This document shows, piece after piece, positions 36,359 to 48,137 of a DNA stretch of 64,000 nt. The number at the start of each line of letters is the position of its first letter. The stretch's first letter is position 1. The notes below the pieces were generated by a model that did not search any database, was not told the DNA's origin, and worked only from the letters and a program-made list of their open reading frames with translations. A program made the position numbers and the translations under genes. Origin of the DNA: Ophiura sarsii (Eukaryota; Echinodermata; Ophiuroidea; Amphilepidida; Ophiuridae); assembly GCA_035610835.1 (NCBI GenBank), contig CM069442.1, positions 65,622,654 to 65,686,653 of the forward strand, in the 5' to 3' direction.

Positions 36359-38241
36359 GGTCGTTCTATGCAGTATTTACTCCAGTCACTTTGCACTGTT
36401 GCAGTCGTGGCGTGCTGCTCCATAAAATACGTTTATTTTCACTCTAAAACCGTGATTTTGAAGTAATTAAGAATCGTATCGCCCTGCAACTTGGAATGTA
36501 TGCATAATTTATGATCAGAAATGTAAATCTGCAAGAAAATCTGCTTTCAATTTTTTTTCGATGTTGAGGGAGTTCCCTGGAAAGATCACATAATATACCT
36601 TTAACTATGGGTAGCGCTAAGATTCTTCTACGATGTCTATTAACGTTGGCAATTTGCATGAAACAGGACACCAAGCCCATGACATAGTAGAAAATTTAAT
36701 TAGTTACCATTATATATACATTTATTTCACGTATACGACATAAAGATCAACATCAGTTCCACATCAAATCTTATAAGATAGTGCACATATAAACAGCGCG
36801 TGGTAACTGCTACATAGAGTAACGAGGAAATTGCCACGAGGAAAGTCGGGCTATATATATGGGACACACGGTGATACAAGAACATACATAATTTATGAAT
36901 GAAACGATAGACAGCGCCATTGTTTTCTCTGTTCAATGTCAGGCGTTACTGTCTAGTCCGCATCAGTCAAGACGTAATTTATATAATAATACATAGCAAG
37001 CATAAAGAAACACTAAATGGTTCAAAGCCCTAGTTTCTTTAATTAGTAAAATAACTTAGGGGCTGTCATTTTCTTCGGTAGGGGGTCCCACATATCCTGG
37101 GGTTCGTAGTTTTTTAACACAGAAAATAGGGGAGGTCATGAAATTGATACAATTGTAATATGGGGGTCAAAGACAAATTATAGTTACAATACTGCGCAGC
37201 GTATAATACATTTTAGTTAATATACTGAAATTATTTGAGCGTTCGCACGCATTTATTCTAGATTTCAACATTGTAAAACAAACGTTCTGCTCGGCATCCC
37301 TTATTTGTTCTAATAGTCAATGTCATAATGCTATGGACATAATTCCAACTATGCGTGACAACATGTGTGCAACCATAGACGAACTATTTAGAGACTGCTC
37401 ATTACGTATACTAGTACACGTAATTTGTTGAAGCCAAAAATAGAACCGTCGCCATGGCGATTTTCGGGGCGTACCATGGTGCCGTGAATTTCTAGCGCAG
37501 CTTGTGCGACGGGCGTAAATCAATACCACCAATCAACGATACCGGAAATTGAAGCGCGGCACGCGGAGAGGCTGCACTAAAGTGACGCACTAGTAACTAA
37601 GTACGCTGGGTTTTTTCCGAATAGCGTATTTGTTGTTGTCATGGTGCGACTATCCGTTCTTTGGCTGCATTGTATAAGCGTCGTGAACAGGCTCTGTTAT
37701 GTGTGCAACCCAGAAATTGACCGCGCGTCAATCGTGAAAACGTCACTTGCATGCTACACTATAATAGTTAGCGCATTCCATGCACGCACGCCTCGTACGC
37801 ACGCATTATTAGAATTATGTCCATATCATTATGATGCTAACTATATGATGGTTACGCATGAATTGGTAAATGCCATGCGCATGATGTGTTACGTACTTTG
37901 GGATCGCGTATGCAATTGCGTAAGGGCAATTCCTTTTTGACGAATGTCGAATAGCAGGGGGTAGTATAAAACCCGGGAAATACAATAAATGTACAGTCGG
38001 GTGTGCAAAATTCCGCCATACCTCTGTAAGTCGATGCGCAATAGTTTTTTTGTGCAGCCTTTAAAAACAAGATAAATAATGCACTCAATCAATATAACAA
38101 TCAATGTGCTAGAATCTTTGAAAAAGGTTATAATATAAAACGTATAAGTGATGTTATTGAGAAAAAATAAAATTCTCTAGTGATAGTAACGCCCTTCGTT
38201 GTCTTTCCCCTATTTGCAATATCTTCTTCATAAATAGCCTC
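36359..38241. other. Downstream region of GPCR B
   Basis: 36605-37040 matches copy A 21285-21700 and 37970-38241 matches 22905-23187. The intervening 37041-37969 has no counterpart and no gene was recognised. No supported ORF. Confidence 0.5.
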
Positions 38242-39360
38242 TTAACTCGCCCTGAGGCATGTCCTCATCACCTTTATTACCATCGCCTTATGTTTGCTGT
38301 TAGTGTAGGCGTAAACAAACACATTGATGCAACTATTGAGAATTACTAATGTATATATTATTTGATGATCAATTTTTGATAAAGTCCATCCAGTCAACGC
38401 AGCATACATATTGGTGGCGATGAACGGGAGCCACGTGAAGTAGAAAGCCAACGTCACCAACAGCGTCGTCTTAGTAGCTTTCAGTTCTCGTGATTTTCCG
38501 AAGACTGACAACAGACGGCGACAACGACTGCGACGTATTGGCGGAGGTGGCGATGTAGTCGCTGATGCTGCCGCTGTTGCAGAAGATCCCATGGTAGTGG
38601 GAATATAAATTGTGCCGAGTGTCAGTCCTATCGTCATTGCGTGTAGTTTATCGCTCTGTGCTTTAGCAACCAGAAACATTTTGGCATATAAGATGGCGAC
38701 GCAAGAAAACGGCACAAGAAACATGATGTTGAAAGCCAGTATTTTAGACAAAGGTAGTTCCGGATTGCTCATATCGATCATACATATTCCCAAACTTTTA
38801 AAGTAAGCAACGTTGTCAAACGGTGTTTCTATACTGGTCAGAAGAAACATCGGTGTGAAGTACAGGGGTGTGAACACCACCGACAAAATGGCGCGCTTTT
38901 TGGTTATCCAGTTTACATAGCGAAGTGGCCATACTATAGCAAGAAATCGGTCTATACTGAGATAGATGATCAAAGCCTGGGACATACCACACACTAGGGC
39001 TCCTAAAAGACCAAATAGTTTGCAGCACAACTCCCCATAGATGTACGTCTCAGATGAAAGGACAATATTTGGCATAGAAATAACCTCAAATATTACGCAG
39101 ACGATTATATCTACCCAGGCAAGAGCTTGCAGATATACCTTTGCAGCTGCGGCTATACCTAATCTTGGAATTATGTAAATGTTCAAAATATTTCCACCTA
39201 ATGTCAGAAGCGCGATGAGAAAGAATGACATTTCAGTTATGATTAGGCTTATGATAGGCTCTATGATATTCCATGAACTTTCATCATCCCCGCCAGTGGC
39301 ATTCTGAGTACTATTCTTAAAGGTTGTCGTCGTCATTTGGGTAACAATTGAAGAAGACAT
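38242..39360 (-). CDS. Class A (rhodopsin-family) GPCR, copy B
   Basis: A 372-residue single-exon receptor, paralogue of 23188-24294. It has the same landmarks: N-terminal glycosylation sites, TM1 GN, TM2 LAWVD, TM3 DRFLAIVWP, ECL2 cysteine, TM6 FTWLP and TM7 'NSCINVFVY' in place of NPxxY. By eye there are about 22 substitutions relative to copy A plus a rewritten start of TM1 that adds four residues (IISLIITEMSFFLIALL against IIRTITFLIIALL). Differences cluster in the N-terminus, TM1 and extracellular loops 1 and 2; the last ~95 residues are identical. The start is chosen to match copy A; another in-frame ATG 16 codons upstream (39408) is not conserved. Ligand unknown. The reading frame is intact and there is no sign of decay. 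Confidence 0.92.
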   Translation of the reverse strand: MSSSIVTQMTTTTFKNSTQNATGGDDESSWNIIEPIISLIITEMSFFLIALLTLGGNILNIYIIPRLGIAAAAKVYLQALAWVDIIVCVIFEVISMPNIVLSSETYIYGELCCKLFGLLGALVCGMSQALIIYLSIDRFLAIVWPLRYVNWITKKRAILSVVFTPLYFTPMFLLTSIETPFDNVAYFKSLGICMIDMSNPELPLSKILAFNIMFLVPFSCVAILYAKMFLVAKAQSDKLHAMTIGLTLGTIYIPTTMGSSATAAASATTSPPPPIRRSRCRRLLSVFGKSRELKATKTTLLVTLAFYFTWLPFIATNMYAALTGWTLSKIDHQIIYTLVILNSCINVFVYAYTNSKHKAMVIKVMRTCLRAS

Positions 39361-41029
39361 TGTTGTAACAAGGAATGTCAGAAAGCACACTGGAAATCCC
39401 CTACACATCTAAATACACATCACACATAGAAAGCGCTCGGGGAAAGGCGTTCAAGAAGAACATGGAATAGCTTGTGTTTGGTGTTTCCCATCAATATTGT
39501 TCAAGACGTTCAACAGGAACTATGAATGTCCGTGCCATAAATAACTTAAATATCATGTAGCCTTCTTGTTTCCGTCCACTCGTTATTTATCGTACGATCG
39601 TTAAAAGAGAGTGTTTTCGCATGCTGGTCGTCCTGCATGTAGACTAAAGACACCTTGTTCGCATTTTGAAAAAAAGGTTCTTGTTGTGTTATCGTCTAAT
39701 AGCTTTCTTTCGGACAATACATATACAATGGTCGCTGCACGATTCCAGTTCGCGATGACGAGGTTTACATCATTTTTGTTATTCAAACGAATGCATTTAA
39801 TTCAGCAGCAGACAGATTCGGGATTGGTCACTTCTGATCACGTGGCCCCAAACTACCGTTCAGATTGGAAGTCAAGCTTAGATGGCAATTTGTGCAATTT
39901 GTGTCACTTGCCACTCGAGCTACTAAATTCGGCGTGACCAGCGACTGAAAGTAGTGCGTTTTGCCCGATACATTATAATGTAGCTGTCTACTTTGTCTTG
40001 CACTAGTCTCGTCATACGATATGTGTGTTCCATAGTCAACTCGAGCTCAGGGGATGGACTAAACATTCCCGACTGAAATTATGTTTTAACCATTACCAGA
40101 TTACAGAAGTCCTGTTTACGCTTTACTCCACCAAAGGCCTATAAATCGATGCAGTTTACTTCAGTTCAACTCTTCTTATGACTAGTTTCGTTCGAATGTG
40201 CCAAGTAGCTATAGGAGGACGCTATTGATATTTGACCATTGTTCATAGTGCGCTCGAGCGGTCGAGCCGAAAAATCGCCGCGAAAGCGTGTTTTACCGCC
40301 CATTACATAAGTTCTCTTTTTGCTACATGTTTCTTGTGAACTTGCCTTGCTTGAACAAGAAACTTGTTAAATATGATTTACCTGATGAAGTCCTGTCGCC
40401 CTGCTAAGTGAGAAGTTTATCGTATTGGTAAAAGAAATCCTTTTCCCATCTAGTCGTATTCCTTTAAAAGGTCTTGTTGCAATATTTACGTGTACATCCG
40501 TTGTACAGGTGAAATAAAGTAATTTTATAACTAATTGTGTCTGCGGCGTTTTTGCTCAATACAGCGCGATACCGGGTGGGTGTAATTAATAAGCATCTAA
40601 TCAGCTCCCTCCTCTCCAGCAATCCCGCCACATCATCACCATCGTTTATACGCTTACAAAGAAAAACGTTGATTTACGGAAATTATCAAAATTTAATGAT
40701 TATTACATGTGGGTAGCTGTTGATACGTCATTTAGATAAGATAAGCCGCACAAAGTACCTTCCGCTATATTAACCGTTCATCGTTTACGCATTTTGCGTA
40801 AGAGGAAAGGGTTTTTTTTCTAATGAAGAAAAGACAGTGAGTCTTCAACAAAGATTTTGTAACTTACAGCCGTAGTAGTAATGACAGGTGTGAATAATTT
40901 GCTACATACCTGATTTTACCTAAGCAAAAAACCACTTGTCTTCCATAACATATGGAAATTCTAGCTAAGTTGACATTTAATGTTAATTTGAGTGACAGAA
41001 ACAGCGATAAATATCAAAACCTTACTTAA
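39361..41029. other. Shared 5' flank of GPCR B
   Basis: This matches 24295-24468 plus 28503-29690 of copy A, the latter lying beyond copy A's insertion. Copy B has extra short pieces, for example around 39990-40090 and 40720-40850. No gene was recognised. Confidence 0.5.
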
Positions 41030-41409
41030 AGGGGCATTGAGAGATACGTATGGGAGTGCGCCCTCAATTATCCTGGAAATCAGTTCTTTTGCATCAAAGT
41101 AATACTTAGGCATATACTAACTACCATCTGAAACAGTTTAATACCAACATTCGCCGTTTATCATATAAAATGTCATGATTTTCTTAGTTTCGATATGATC
41201 ATATCGAAACTAGGTGCTGAATTCGGAAGTTATGCGATCGTTTTTCATGCGTATTTTCGCGGCAAATCTCAACCCGGAAGTGCCGTTATTTGCTTATTTT
41301 GCATGAAGGCGATGTCGGAATTGTATGACATTTTGGATTTGGGCTATGCTGATGATTATCTTTACGTTATTTGCTCATTTAGTATATCGATACATCTCTC
41401 AATGCCCCT
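41030..41409. mobile_element. 380-bp TTAA-flanked MITE
   Basis: The TIR is AGGGGCATTGAGAGATAC on the left and its near-exact reverse complement on the right, bordered by TTAA at 41026-41029 and 41410-41413. Copy A has 'ccttactcaacacacgg' at this place, so it is a clean insertion after the duplication or a loss from copy A. A 28-bp perfect palindrome lies at 41185-41212. TTAA targeting points to the piggyBac or Kolobok type. Confidence 0.8.
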
Positions 41410-41442
41410 TTAACACCAGGGGGAAGGGCGGTCATTCGCATA

Positions 41443-42142
41443 TACAGGGTGTATAAAAAAAATAGGACTCTGTTTCATGACGGTGTAATTCTTATTGTAA
41501 TCATTGAACCATGACCAATTTAGTCTCAATGTAAAGCCCAATTAATTATTATGATATCCTGAAAATATAAGATCAATCCGATTCAAAATAAGAAAACTAG
41601 CGTACTTTGCGTAAACCATGTCATTTACTGGTTTGTACAATGGGAACTACATACAGACCAGTAAATAACATGGTTTACGTTTCAGTACGTTATAACAATT
41701 GTCAACATAGTAAATAATCTATCGTCAATAGCAAAGTTTAGTTTTGTAATCCATTTAATTCTGGCACAAATCAATACTGGTTAAAAATATCCGCAAAACA
41801 AATGCATGCATATTCTGTGCAAATTAAAAAAAGTTTTGTTAAACAGTTCTCGAACCCACTATGGATGGTTCATTGAGTTACAAATCGAGTACTTTTGTTA
41901 CTTGACGGTTACTGTGTGCAAACTGTTACTGTGTGAATTCCCATTGTACAAACTAGTAAATAACATGTTTTACACAAAGTACGCTAGTTTTCTTATTTTT
42001 CATCGGATTTATCTCATATTTTCAGGATATCATAATCATTAATCGGGCTTTACATTGAGACTAAATTGGTCATGGTCCAATGATTATAATAATAATTACA
42101 CCGTCATTAAACAGAGTCCTAATTTTTTTGATACACCCTGTA
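41443..42142. mobile_element. ~700-bp TA-flanked foldback MITE (CAGGGTGTAT ends)
   Basis: The ends TACAGGGTGTAT and ATACACCCTGTA bound arms of about 200 bp, including the shared 'gactaaattggtcatgg' and 'actagcgtactttg'. The terminal TA and CAGGG ends fit a Tc1/mariner-type MITE. Copy A reads 'cattcgcatatatcaccgtg' here without the insert. No coding capacity. Confidence 0.8.
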
Positions 42143-42172
42143 CTCGTATCACCGTGTATACAGGCATATGTA

Positions 42173-43190
42173 CAGGGTGTCTCAAAAAAAACCGTGCACG
42201 TGTTTACCCAGCTTATTGACCATGAACTTATAAAATTTGGTGTAACAATTGTATACATATTGATAGCCATAACGGTTAGCTTTCATATTCCGTTTATTTC
42301 ATCTGATTTGGTTTTGTCAATCTTGAGATATGACCAATTAACTAAAGCTACCTAAAGTCGACGTTGTGCCACTTTACAGTTTGCAATGAATAGAAAGGGT
42401 TACTCCGGAGAGGGGGGTTGTTACCACCGGGGTTACCACCCACTAAAAAAATCCAATCCGAAATGCAGAGTATGCTTATTTTGGTACCATGTTATAGCTA
42501 TAGCTTTCCTCTGTCCATACGTACCAAAACAAGTACAAGCATTCCACGCATGACGTCACAATGACGTCACCAAACATGGCCGACCTCAAAATCCCGCCGT
42601 ATTCGCTGGACAGTGAAATATCATAGAAATCTTCGCCAAAAAAGTTCTAAATATCGGAATTTCACCCTGTTTTTGCTTATAAGTGATGAAAATGGTGTTT
42701 CTAACATTGGCCCATGCTAAAGTATTTCAGGAACACACAATAAAAATATTTTTCAAAATGGCGATTTAAAAAAGTGGCAACCACCCCCTACTATCGGACT
42801 TTGACGGCATACCCTACCCTCGGGTAAGGTGGCAGCCTCAATTTGTTTTCGTCAAAATGAGCACAGGGAATGTAAAAGCGATCACCCAGACGCCCTAGGT
42901 CACTGTTTTGCGTTCTAGCGCAATCGGCGATCACCCTCCCTTAAGAGGACGAGGGTTTTAATGCTTATCTTAAGCATTTTTTCCGTAAAAGTGGCACAAC
43001 TTCGATTTTAGGTAGCTTTAGTTAATTGATCATATCTCAGGATTGACAAAACCAAATTAGTTGAAATAAACGGCATATAAAAGCTAAGTGTTTGGTCTAT
43101 CAATGTGTATACAATTGTTACACCAAATTCTAGAATTTCATGGTCAATAAGTTGGGTAAACACGTGCACGGTTTTTTTTGAGACACCCTG
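42173..43190. mobile_element. 1.0-kb TA-flanked foldback MITE (CAGGGTGTCTC ends)
   Basis: The ends are CAGGGTGTCTCAAAAAAAAC and its reverse complement, with ~200-bp arms (shared 'gtgcacgtgtttaccca', 'taaagctacct'). TA duplications lie at 42171-42172 and 43191-43192. Copy A has the empty site 'ttctgtacccaatacatgcaag' near 29746. Mariner-type by target and termini; non-coding. Confidence 0.82.
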
Positions 43191-43750
43191 TACTCAAGAA
43201 AAACGTTGATTCGCAACATAACGGCCTCGGGCGTCTTCTGGAAACAAATACAGTTTTCTTAGTATCTATCGACGTTTGGGGGAGACGTATGTGTATATTA
43301 CGCTATTTACGAGTATCAAAATAGTTTTAATAAAGCAAAAATTCTATATAATATTATGCGGCGGTGTTTTTTCGGCTATTCTGATGGCGAACATGTAAGG
43401 TGTCTATTCTACAATTGTGTATACACTTTTTCATTCTGGCGAAATATTCATAACAATACACATTGCATGTCAAAATTACAACATATTACAAACAAGAACT
43501 GTCTTTAAAAAAGACAACGCGGTTTAGGCATTGTGAGTAAAGAAACAGTACCATACAACACAGAAGTAAATATCTATCAAGGATGTTTTAAATAGGTACA
43601 AATGAAGCGATGTACATGATTGGAATAAACACACTATAAACATTACTTACAAGACAATGTAATGCTATGAATTGAATGTGTGTATTGGAGACTCTTTGTC
43701 TCAAAACAGTCGTAGGACTGATGTTTGTGAAAGACTGTTTTCATTTAGTT

Positions 43751-43938
43751 GATTAAGTATGGGTGACCTTTGTTTTTTATTTGGAGAGAGTACTCACGGA
43801 AACAATAATTATAAAGGGTCACTCGTAAATAAAAACAGCTTCAATTAATAGTATATCGAAGCCAAACACTGTTAGCCTTTGTAACTGGTAGACATTTAAA
43901 GTACTCTCTCCAAATAAAAACAAAGGTCACCCATACTA
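43751..43938. mobile_element. ~190-bp MITE with ~40-bp TIRs
   Basis: 'taagtatgggtgacctttg' at 43754 and its inverted partner ending 'ggtcacccatactaag' at 43938 define arms of about 40 bp that include 'atttggagagagtact'. Target duplication is uncertain. Confidence 0.7.
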
Positions 43939-44003
43939 AGTAAAAGTTAAGTAAAGTGAAAATAAGGTAAAGTGAAAATAAAGTTAAGTGATAATAAAGT
44001 TAA

Positions 44004-44364
44004 AAGGTGTATGTTCCGATCACTTTTTTGGGGCTATGATTTTTTTTTCACCTCAAGATATTTTTATATCAGGAGAATCCCATATTTTTCTCATTATGTC
44101 TGTCAAATCTTAGAGGTCAGAAAAGTTCCATTTATAAATGTTCCATTTAGAAATGATAGGCGAAAATGTGATGAATTACTGCCAAAGGTGATTAACCACC
44201 AACCAGTTTCTCAATGGGCAAATGTTTTGTGACATTGCGCTTCTAAAAATTGAACTATTGGAGTTATGCAACTCAAACTTTGGAATGTGCCAATTTCAAG
44301 GATGACCTTTGTAAAATAGAAAACATCAAGTTGAAAATCGTGCCAGCAATCGGAACATCTACCT
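44004..44364. mobile_element. TTAA-flanked MITE, AAGGT(G)TATGTTCCGAT family, copy 1
   Basis: Inverted ends 'aaggtgtatgttccgat' and 'atcggaacatctacctt' are bordered by TTAA at 44000-44003 and 44365-44368. It is related to 49588-49930. The 86-codon ORF spanning it is not credible. Confidence 0.7.
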
Positions 44365-44422
44365 TTAAGTGAAAATGAAGTGAAAATAAAGTAAAGTGAA
44401 AATAAAGTAACACCCCCGATTA

Positions 44423-44960
44423 CCCCCCCCCCCCCCCCCCCATAAAACCTGCTAATTGTTTCATCAAGCGAAGATTTAATTGCGCGAAAATTGAATTGCC
44501 CGAAAATTAAATCACCCGAAAAATGTTATTAAATATATTAAATATTTTGGTAGCCCTGTCTTATTACACCCCCCTCACCCCCCCCCCCCCCCCGATATCC
44601 CCCTCATAAAATCTGCCAATTGTTTCATCACGCGAACAGGTAATCGCGTGAAAATGTAATTGCCCGAAAAATTTAATCCTGCGAAAAAATGTAATCACAC
44701 ACAAATGTAATCACACGAAAAGTACAACATTTATTTATTGAAGTACATGTATTATATTGTATTAAATATTTTGGCACCCCTACCCTGTACCCCTATACCC
44801 CCCCCCCCCCCCCCCCCCCCCCCACACACACACCCATAAAACCAGTTAATTGTTTAATCACGCGAAGATTTAATTGCGCGAAAATTGAATTGCCCCAAAT
44901 TTAAGCAGACGAAAAATGTTATTAAATATGTTGAGCTGTACCTCTCTCTTAAAATTGAAT
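44423..44960 (+). repeat. Poly-C-linked tandem repeat
   Basis: Three imperfect units each start with a C tract (44423-44441, 44578-44593, 44798-44823) followed by 'cataaaa.c.g.(t/c)aattgtt' and 'gcgaa...aattgc(g/c)cgaaaattgaattgccc'. Spacing is 164 and 229 bp. Confidence 0.75.
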
Positions 44961-45380
44961 TGCCCGAATGACAGTCCATGACAGGTGTTAACACTTTCTA
45001 TGCGGCAGGTTGGTCTACAGATTATGACATGTCATAATCTGTCATGACAGTTGTAAAATTTCATAAAATATTACAAAGAGTGTTACATAATGTGGAATCA
45101 CCATAGGAAATGCATTTGAATAAGTACAAATATGCCTAGTGTAAGGAAAAGTTTCTGAAAAATCTGTTTCGTACATGGTAAAACTAATAATAGCAGCATG
45201 TAAGGGGTTACTATACTTAAGTCCTGGGGAACTCTGTGAAAAGACATATTGAAATCACACAGGGTATTTCTTGGATTTCATCTTGCTGGGAATAGACTAT
45301 CAGTTAGCCCAATTACTCTGTCAGTAAATACTCTATCTTTGAGCGATAAACGTGGAGGCCAAAGGTTACTAATTTGTTAA

Positions 45381-45884
45381 ACCCTTTGAACCCGAAGTTA
45401 TTACAAGGGTTCGGTACACCCACCCTGACTTCTCCGGGGTAAAATGCTAAATATAGTACACCTATATCATCCGTAATATATGTTACCGATGATAGAGGGC
45501 AGTATGCCATTGTACTACACGTATAACGTAACCTATTCATAACATAAAAACGTCCGATTTTATCGCCAAAATTGCCAATCATGACCGTAAAACAATGCAT
45601 CCCTGTCTGCCTGAGAATCATCTGCGCCATATTGGGTTGCATATTCATCCAATTTTGCGCTATTTTTGACTGTTTTCTTCAGCTAAATGACATCAAATCA
45701 CAACGAAAACCTTGTGAAACAATGTATTTCACATCGGGTGAACATCACATGACTTTCAAGTCACATGACCACTCAGTCATATGATAAATGTGTCACCTGA
45801 TCGCTCAGGCCGATTTATCGGCCTATCGGGTCACAGCGCGTTCTTAAATAGGCCGATTTTTCGGCCTTTCGGGTTCAAAGGGTT
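45381..45884. mobile_element. piggyBac-like MITE (TTAA + ACCCTTTGAACCCGAA)
   Basis: The left end ACCCTTTGAACCCGAA and the right end TTCGGGTTCAAAGGGTT lie immediately inside TTAA (45377-45380 and 45885-45888). TTAA followed by C/T-rich CCCTTTG termini is typical of piggyBac-type MITEs. The inner sequence contains 'cgatttatcggcctatcggg' repeats; no transposase. Confidence 0.72.
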
Positions 45885-46030
45885 TTAAGAAACAAAGGAA
45901 TGGGTTTTTGTCAAAGCACCTAAAAGGTGTATTGACAATAATTGATGGCTTCTAATTTGTTGACTTTTGCTTCTTAAACGCGGGACCGCGAAAAAGTACT
46001 ATATCTAAACAGAAGACTAACCAATCGGTA

Positions 46031-46549
46031 CACTGCAAAAAGGTTGCTTAAAATACGTTGCTAAAAGTACTTTTATCATCCGTTGGTTGACGTGTTGATT
46101 AAAATTCATTCAATATAATTATGTAGAAAGTTAGGCGTTGTATAAAAGTAAAAAATCCCCAGCGTTGAGCAATTCGTCGAAAACAATGTCCTTATAATGT
46201 TGGTGGAAACTGTTTCTGTTGCTAAAATATGTTGCGTACAAATATTCCACTTTGGCAACTGTTGCATGAGCATTGAGGACAACCACGCAACAGTTGATGC
46301 AAGTTACGCACATGTGAATTTTAGGCAACTGTTGTCCAAAAAAGCCAATTTCGTGAGCTGTTGCATACTTGAACAACTGTTGAGTAAATATAATTGCCTA
46401 ACTTTTGAGTAAATAGAATTGTTCAACTGTTGGTGAAAACATGTTATCCAACGGTGTTGGGCAAATTTTACTTAACAGTTGAGCGGTTGCATACTTCAAC
46501 AACGTTGTGTAAAATGTTGAGTAAATATTTAAGCAACCTTTTTGCAGCG
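46031..46549. mobile_element. MITE with CACTGCAAAAAGGTTGCTTAA ends, copy 1
   Basis: 'cactgcaaaaaggttgctta' at 46031 is mirrored by 'taagcaacctttttgcagcg' at 46549. The interior repeats 'gcaactgttg(a/c)' and 'gagtaaata' motifs in both orientations. TA precedes the left end; the right flank does not show it. Confidence 0.7.
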
Positions 46550-46806
46550 CAGGACCACAATTAGATTTATTCTGTCTTGGCATCCAAAACGGAATACACT
46601 GACAAATAGTTTAAAATTGCCATCCTTGTTTGACATATATTTGTTTATGAATATCATTTCAACGGTGTTATAGCGACGTCACTAGCGATGAATATTGAAT
46701 AGTCGATTTTTATAGTCAAAAAATACACGACATGGACATATACTGAATAGTTCATGTCATGTGATCTATTTTGCACCAAAAGAATCACATAAATGTGTTT
46801 ATGTAT

Positions 46807-47269
46807 ACTGCTCACAAAAAGTATCGAAACACTTAGAAATGATCCAATATATAACGGCTCGAAAGGATATGCATTAATCGAAGCAAATAACCAAGTGCAT
46901 AATTTTGTTCTGCGTATTTTGACACCTCGATCGATAAGATACGATGTTGAGGAGCGGAGTTATTGTCATTTCAATGGTCGTGGGTCCAGTTTCAAAAGTG
47001 ACAATCATCCTATAGAAAGAGTTTTGCATTACTGTTTAGAATGATCAGATTCGTGCTTTTCAATAGGGATGAGTGTCACTTTGAAACTGGACCCACGATC
47101 ATTGAAATTACAATAACTCCGCTCCGCAACATCGTATCTCAACGATCGAGGTGTCAAAATACGCAGAACAAAATTATGCACTTGGTTACTTGCTTCGATT
47201 AATGCATACACTTTCGAGTCGTTATGTATTGGATCATTTCTAAGTGTTTCGATACTTTTTGTGAGCAGT
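46807..47269. mobile_element. ~463-bp nearly complete palindrome MITE
   Basis: The ends ACTGCTCACAAAAAGTATCG and their reverse complement bound arms of about 215 bp that pair almost throughout, including 'ctcgatcg', 'gcggagttattgt' and 'gggtccagtttcaaa'. Only about 50 bp in the middle are unpaired. It is flanked by TA-rich sequence. Typical of mariner-type MITEs. Confidence 0.78.
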
Positions 47270-47411
47270 TTATTATATAATATGGACTATTTATACTTTC
47301 ATACCCAGATAGCAAGACTACGTTTGGCAAACGTTCACAGTAAAAACACCATTGATAAGAGATGTCAGATATTATGTATAACCCTATAGATTAATAACAT
47401 GTTAAAATAAA

Positions 47412-47545
47412 TTACAGATTCACTACCGAACGGGAATAGTGTATGTAGCTGCTGCATCGCCTAGAATTCCCATTACAAGTTACAGGTTCACTACCGGGAG
47501 GAAGTGATGTATGTAGCTCTGCTGCATCGCCCAGAATTCACATTA
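47412..47545 (+). repeat. 68-bp tandem dimer
   Basis: 'cag(a/g)ttcactaccg' to 'gctgcatcgcc(t/c)agaattc' occurs twice in tandem. Confidence 0.8.
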
Positions 47546-47639
47546 TTTTGCCTACCGCGTGTTGCTATACAAAAATGCTCAATATATAATAAAAACTTGA
47601 CACAAATAAAATACCCAACATATGGCTATATTTGATAAA

Positions 47640-47910
47640 TTAAGCAACAGTTGCTATACAAAAATGCTCAATATATAATGAAACAATTCACAAATTAAGC
47701 AACAGTCACAAAATGCCCAACAAATGGTTAATTAATAATACCCAACTGTTGTGTAAAACTGTGCAACTGCTGAGTAACTGGAATTGTTCAACTGTTGGTG
47801 AAAACATGTTATCCAACGGTGGTAAATGTTACGCAACTGTTAAGCGGTTGCATACTAAAACAATGTTGTATAAAATGTTGAGTAAATATTTAAGCAACCT
47901 TTTTGCAGTG
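47640..47910. mobile_element. Partial copy of the CACTGCAAAAAGG MITE
   Basis: The right end 'aagcaacctttttgcagtg' followed by TA (47911-47912), and inner blocks such as 'attgttcaactgttggtgaaaacatgttatccaacggt', match 46031-46549. The left end is not clear. Confidence 0.65.
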
Positions 47911-47960
47911 TACAAATCAACGATTAGGATAAATATGCATCTTTTTCAGTAATGAATGAT

Positions 47961-48137
47961 AATAATGACTGCTTAACATCTGTTTTTGTGAATTTGTTTT
48001 GAAATCCTTGGTTGTGGTTCTGGTCATTCGGAATTGCCCATCAGGGGCTGCGCCCCTTTGGTACAGATCCTCAGACCCGAACAAAAACCTCTGATTTCAA
48101 ACAAATTCACGAAAACAGTTGTTACGCAGTCATTATT
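47961..48137. mobile_element. 177-bp foldback with ~45-bp arms
   Basis: 'aataatgactgcttaac...gtgaatttgtttgaaatc' is inverted at the other end ('gatttcaaacaaattcac...gcagtcattatt') with few mismatches. The centre has 'caggggctgcgcccctttgg', itself a short hairpin. Confidence 0.75.

Larger units (their letters stand above)
36359..43497 (+). repeat. Segmental duplication, copy B
   Basis: Paralogous to 20321-30057 in direct orientation. It contains GPCR B and three insertions (41030-41409, 41443-42142, 42173-43190) absent at the corresponding positions of copy A. It lacks the 4-kb satellite-bearing element. Confidence 0.85.
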
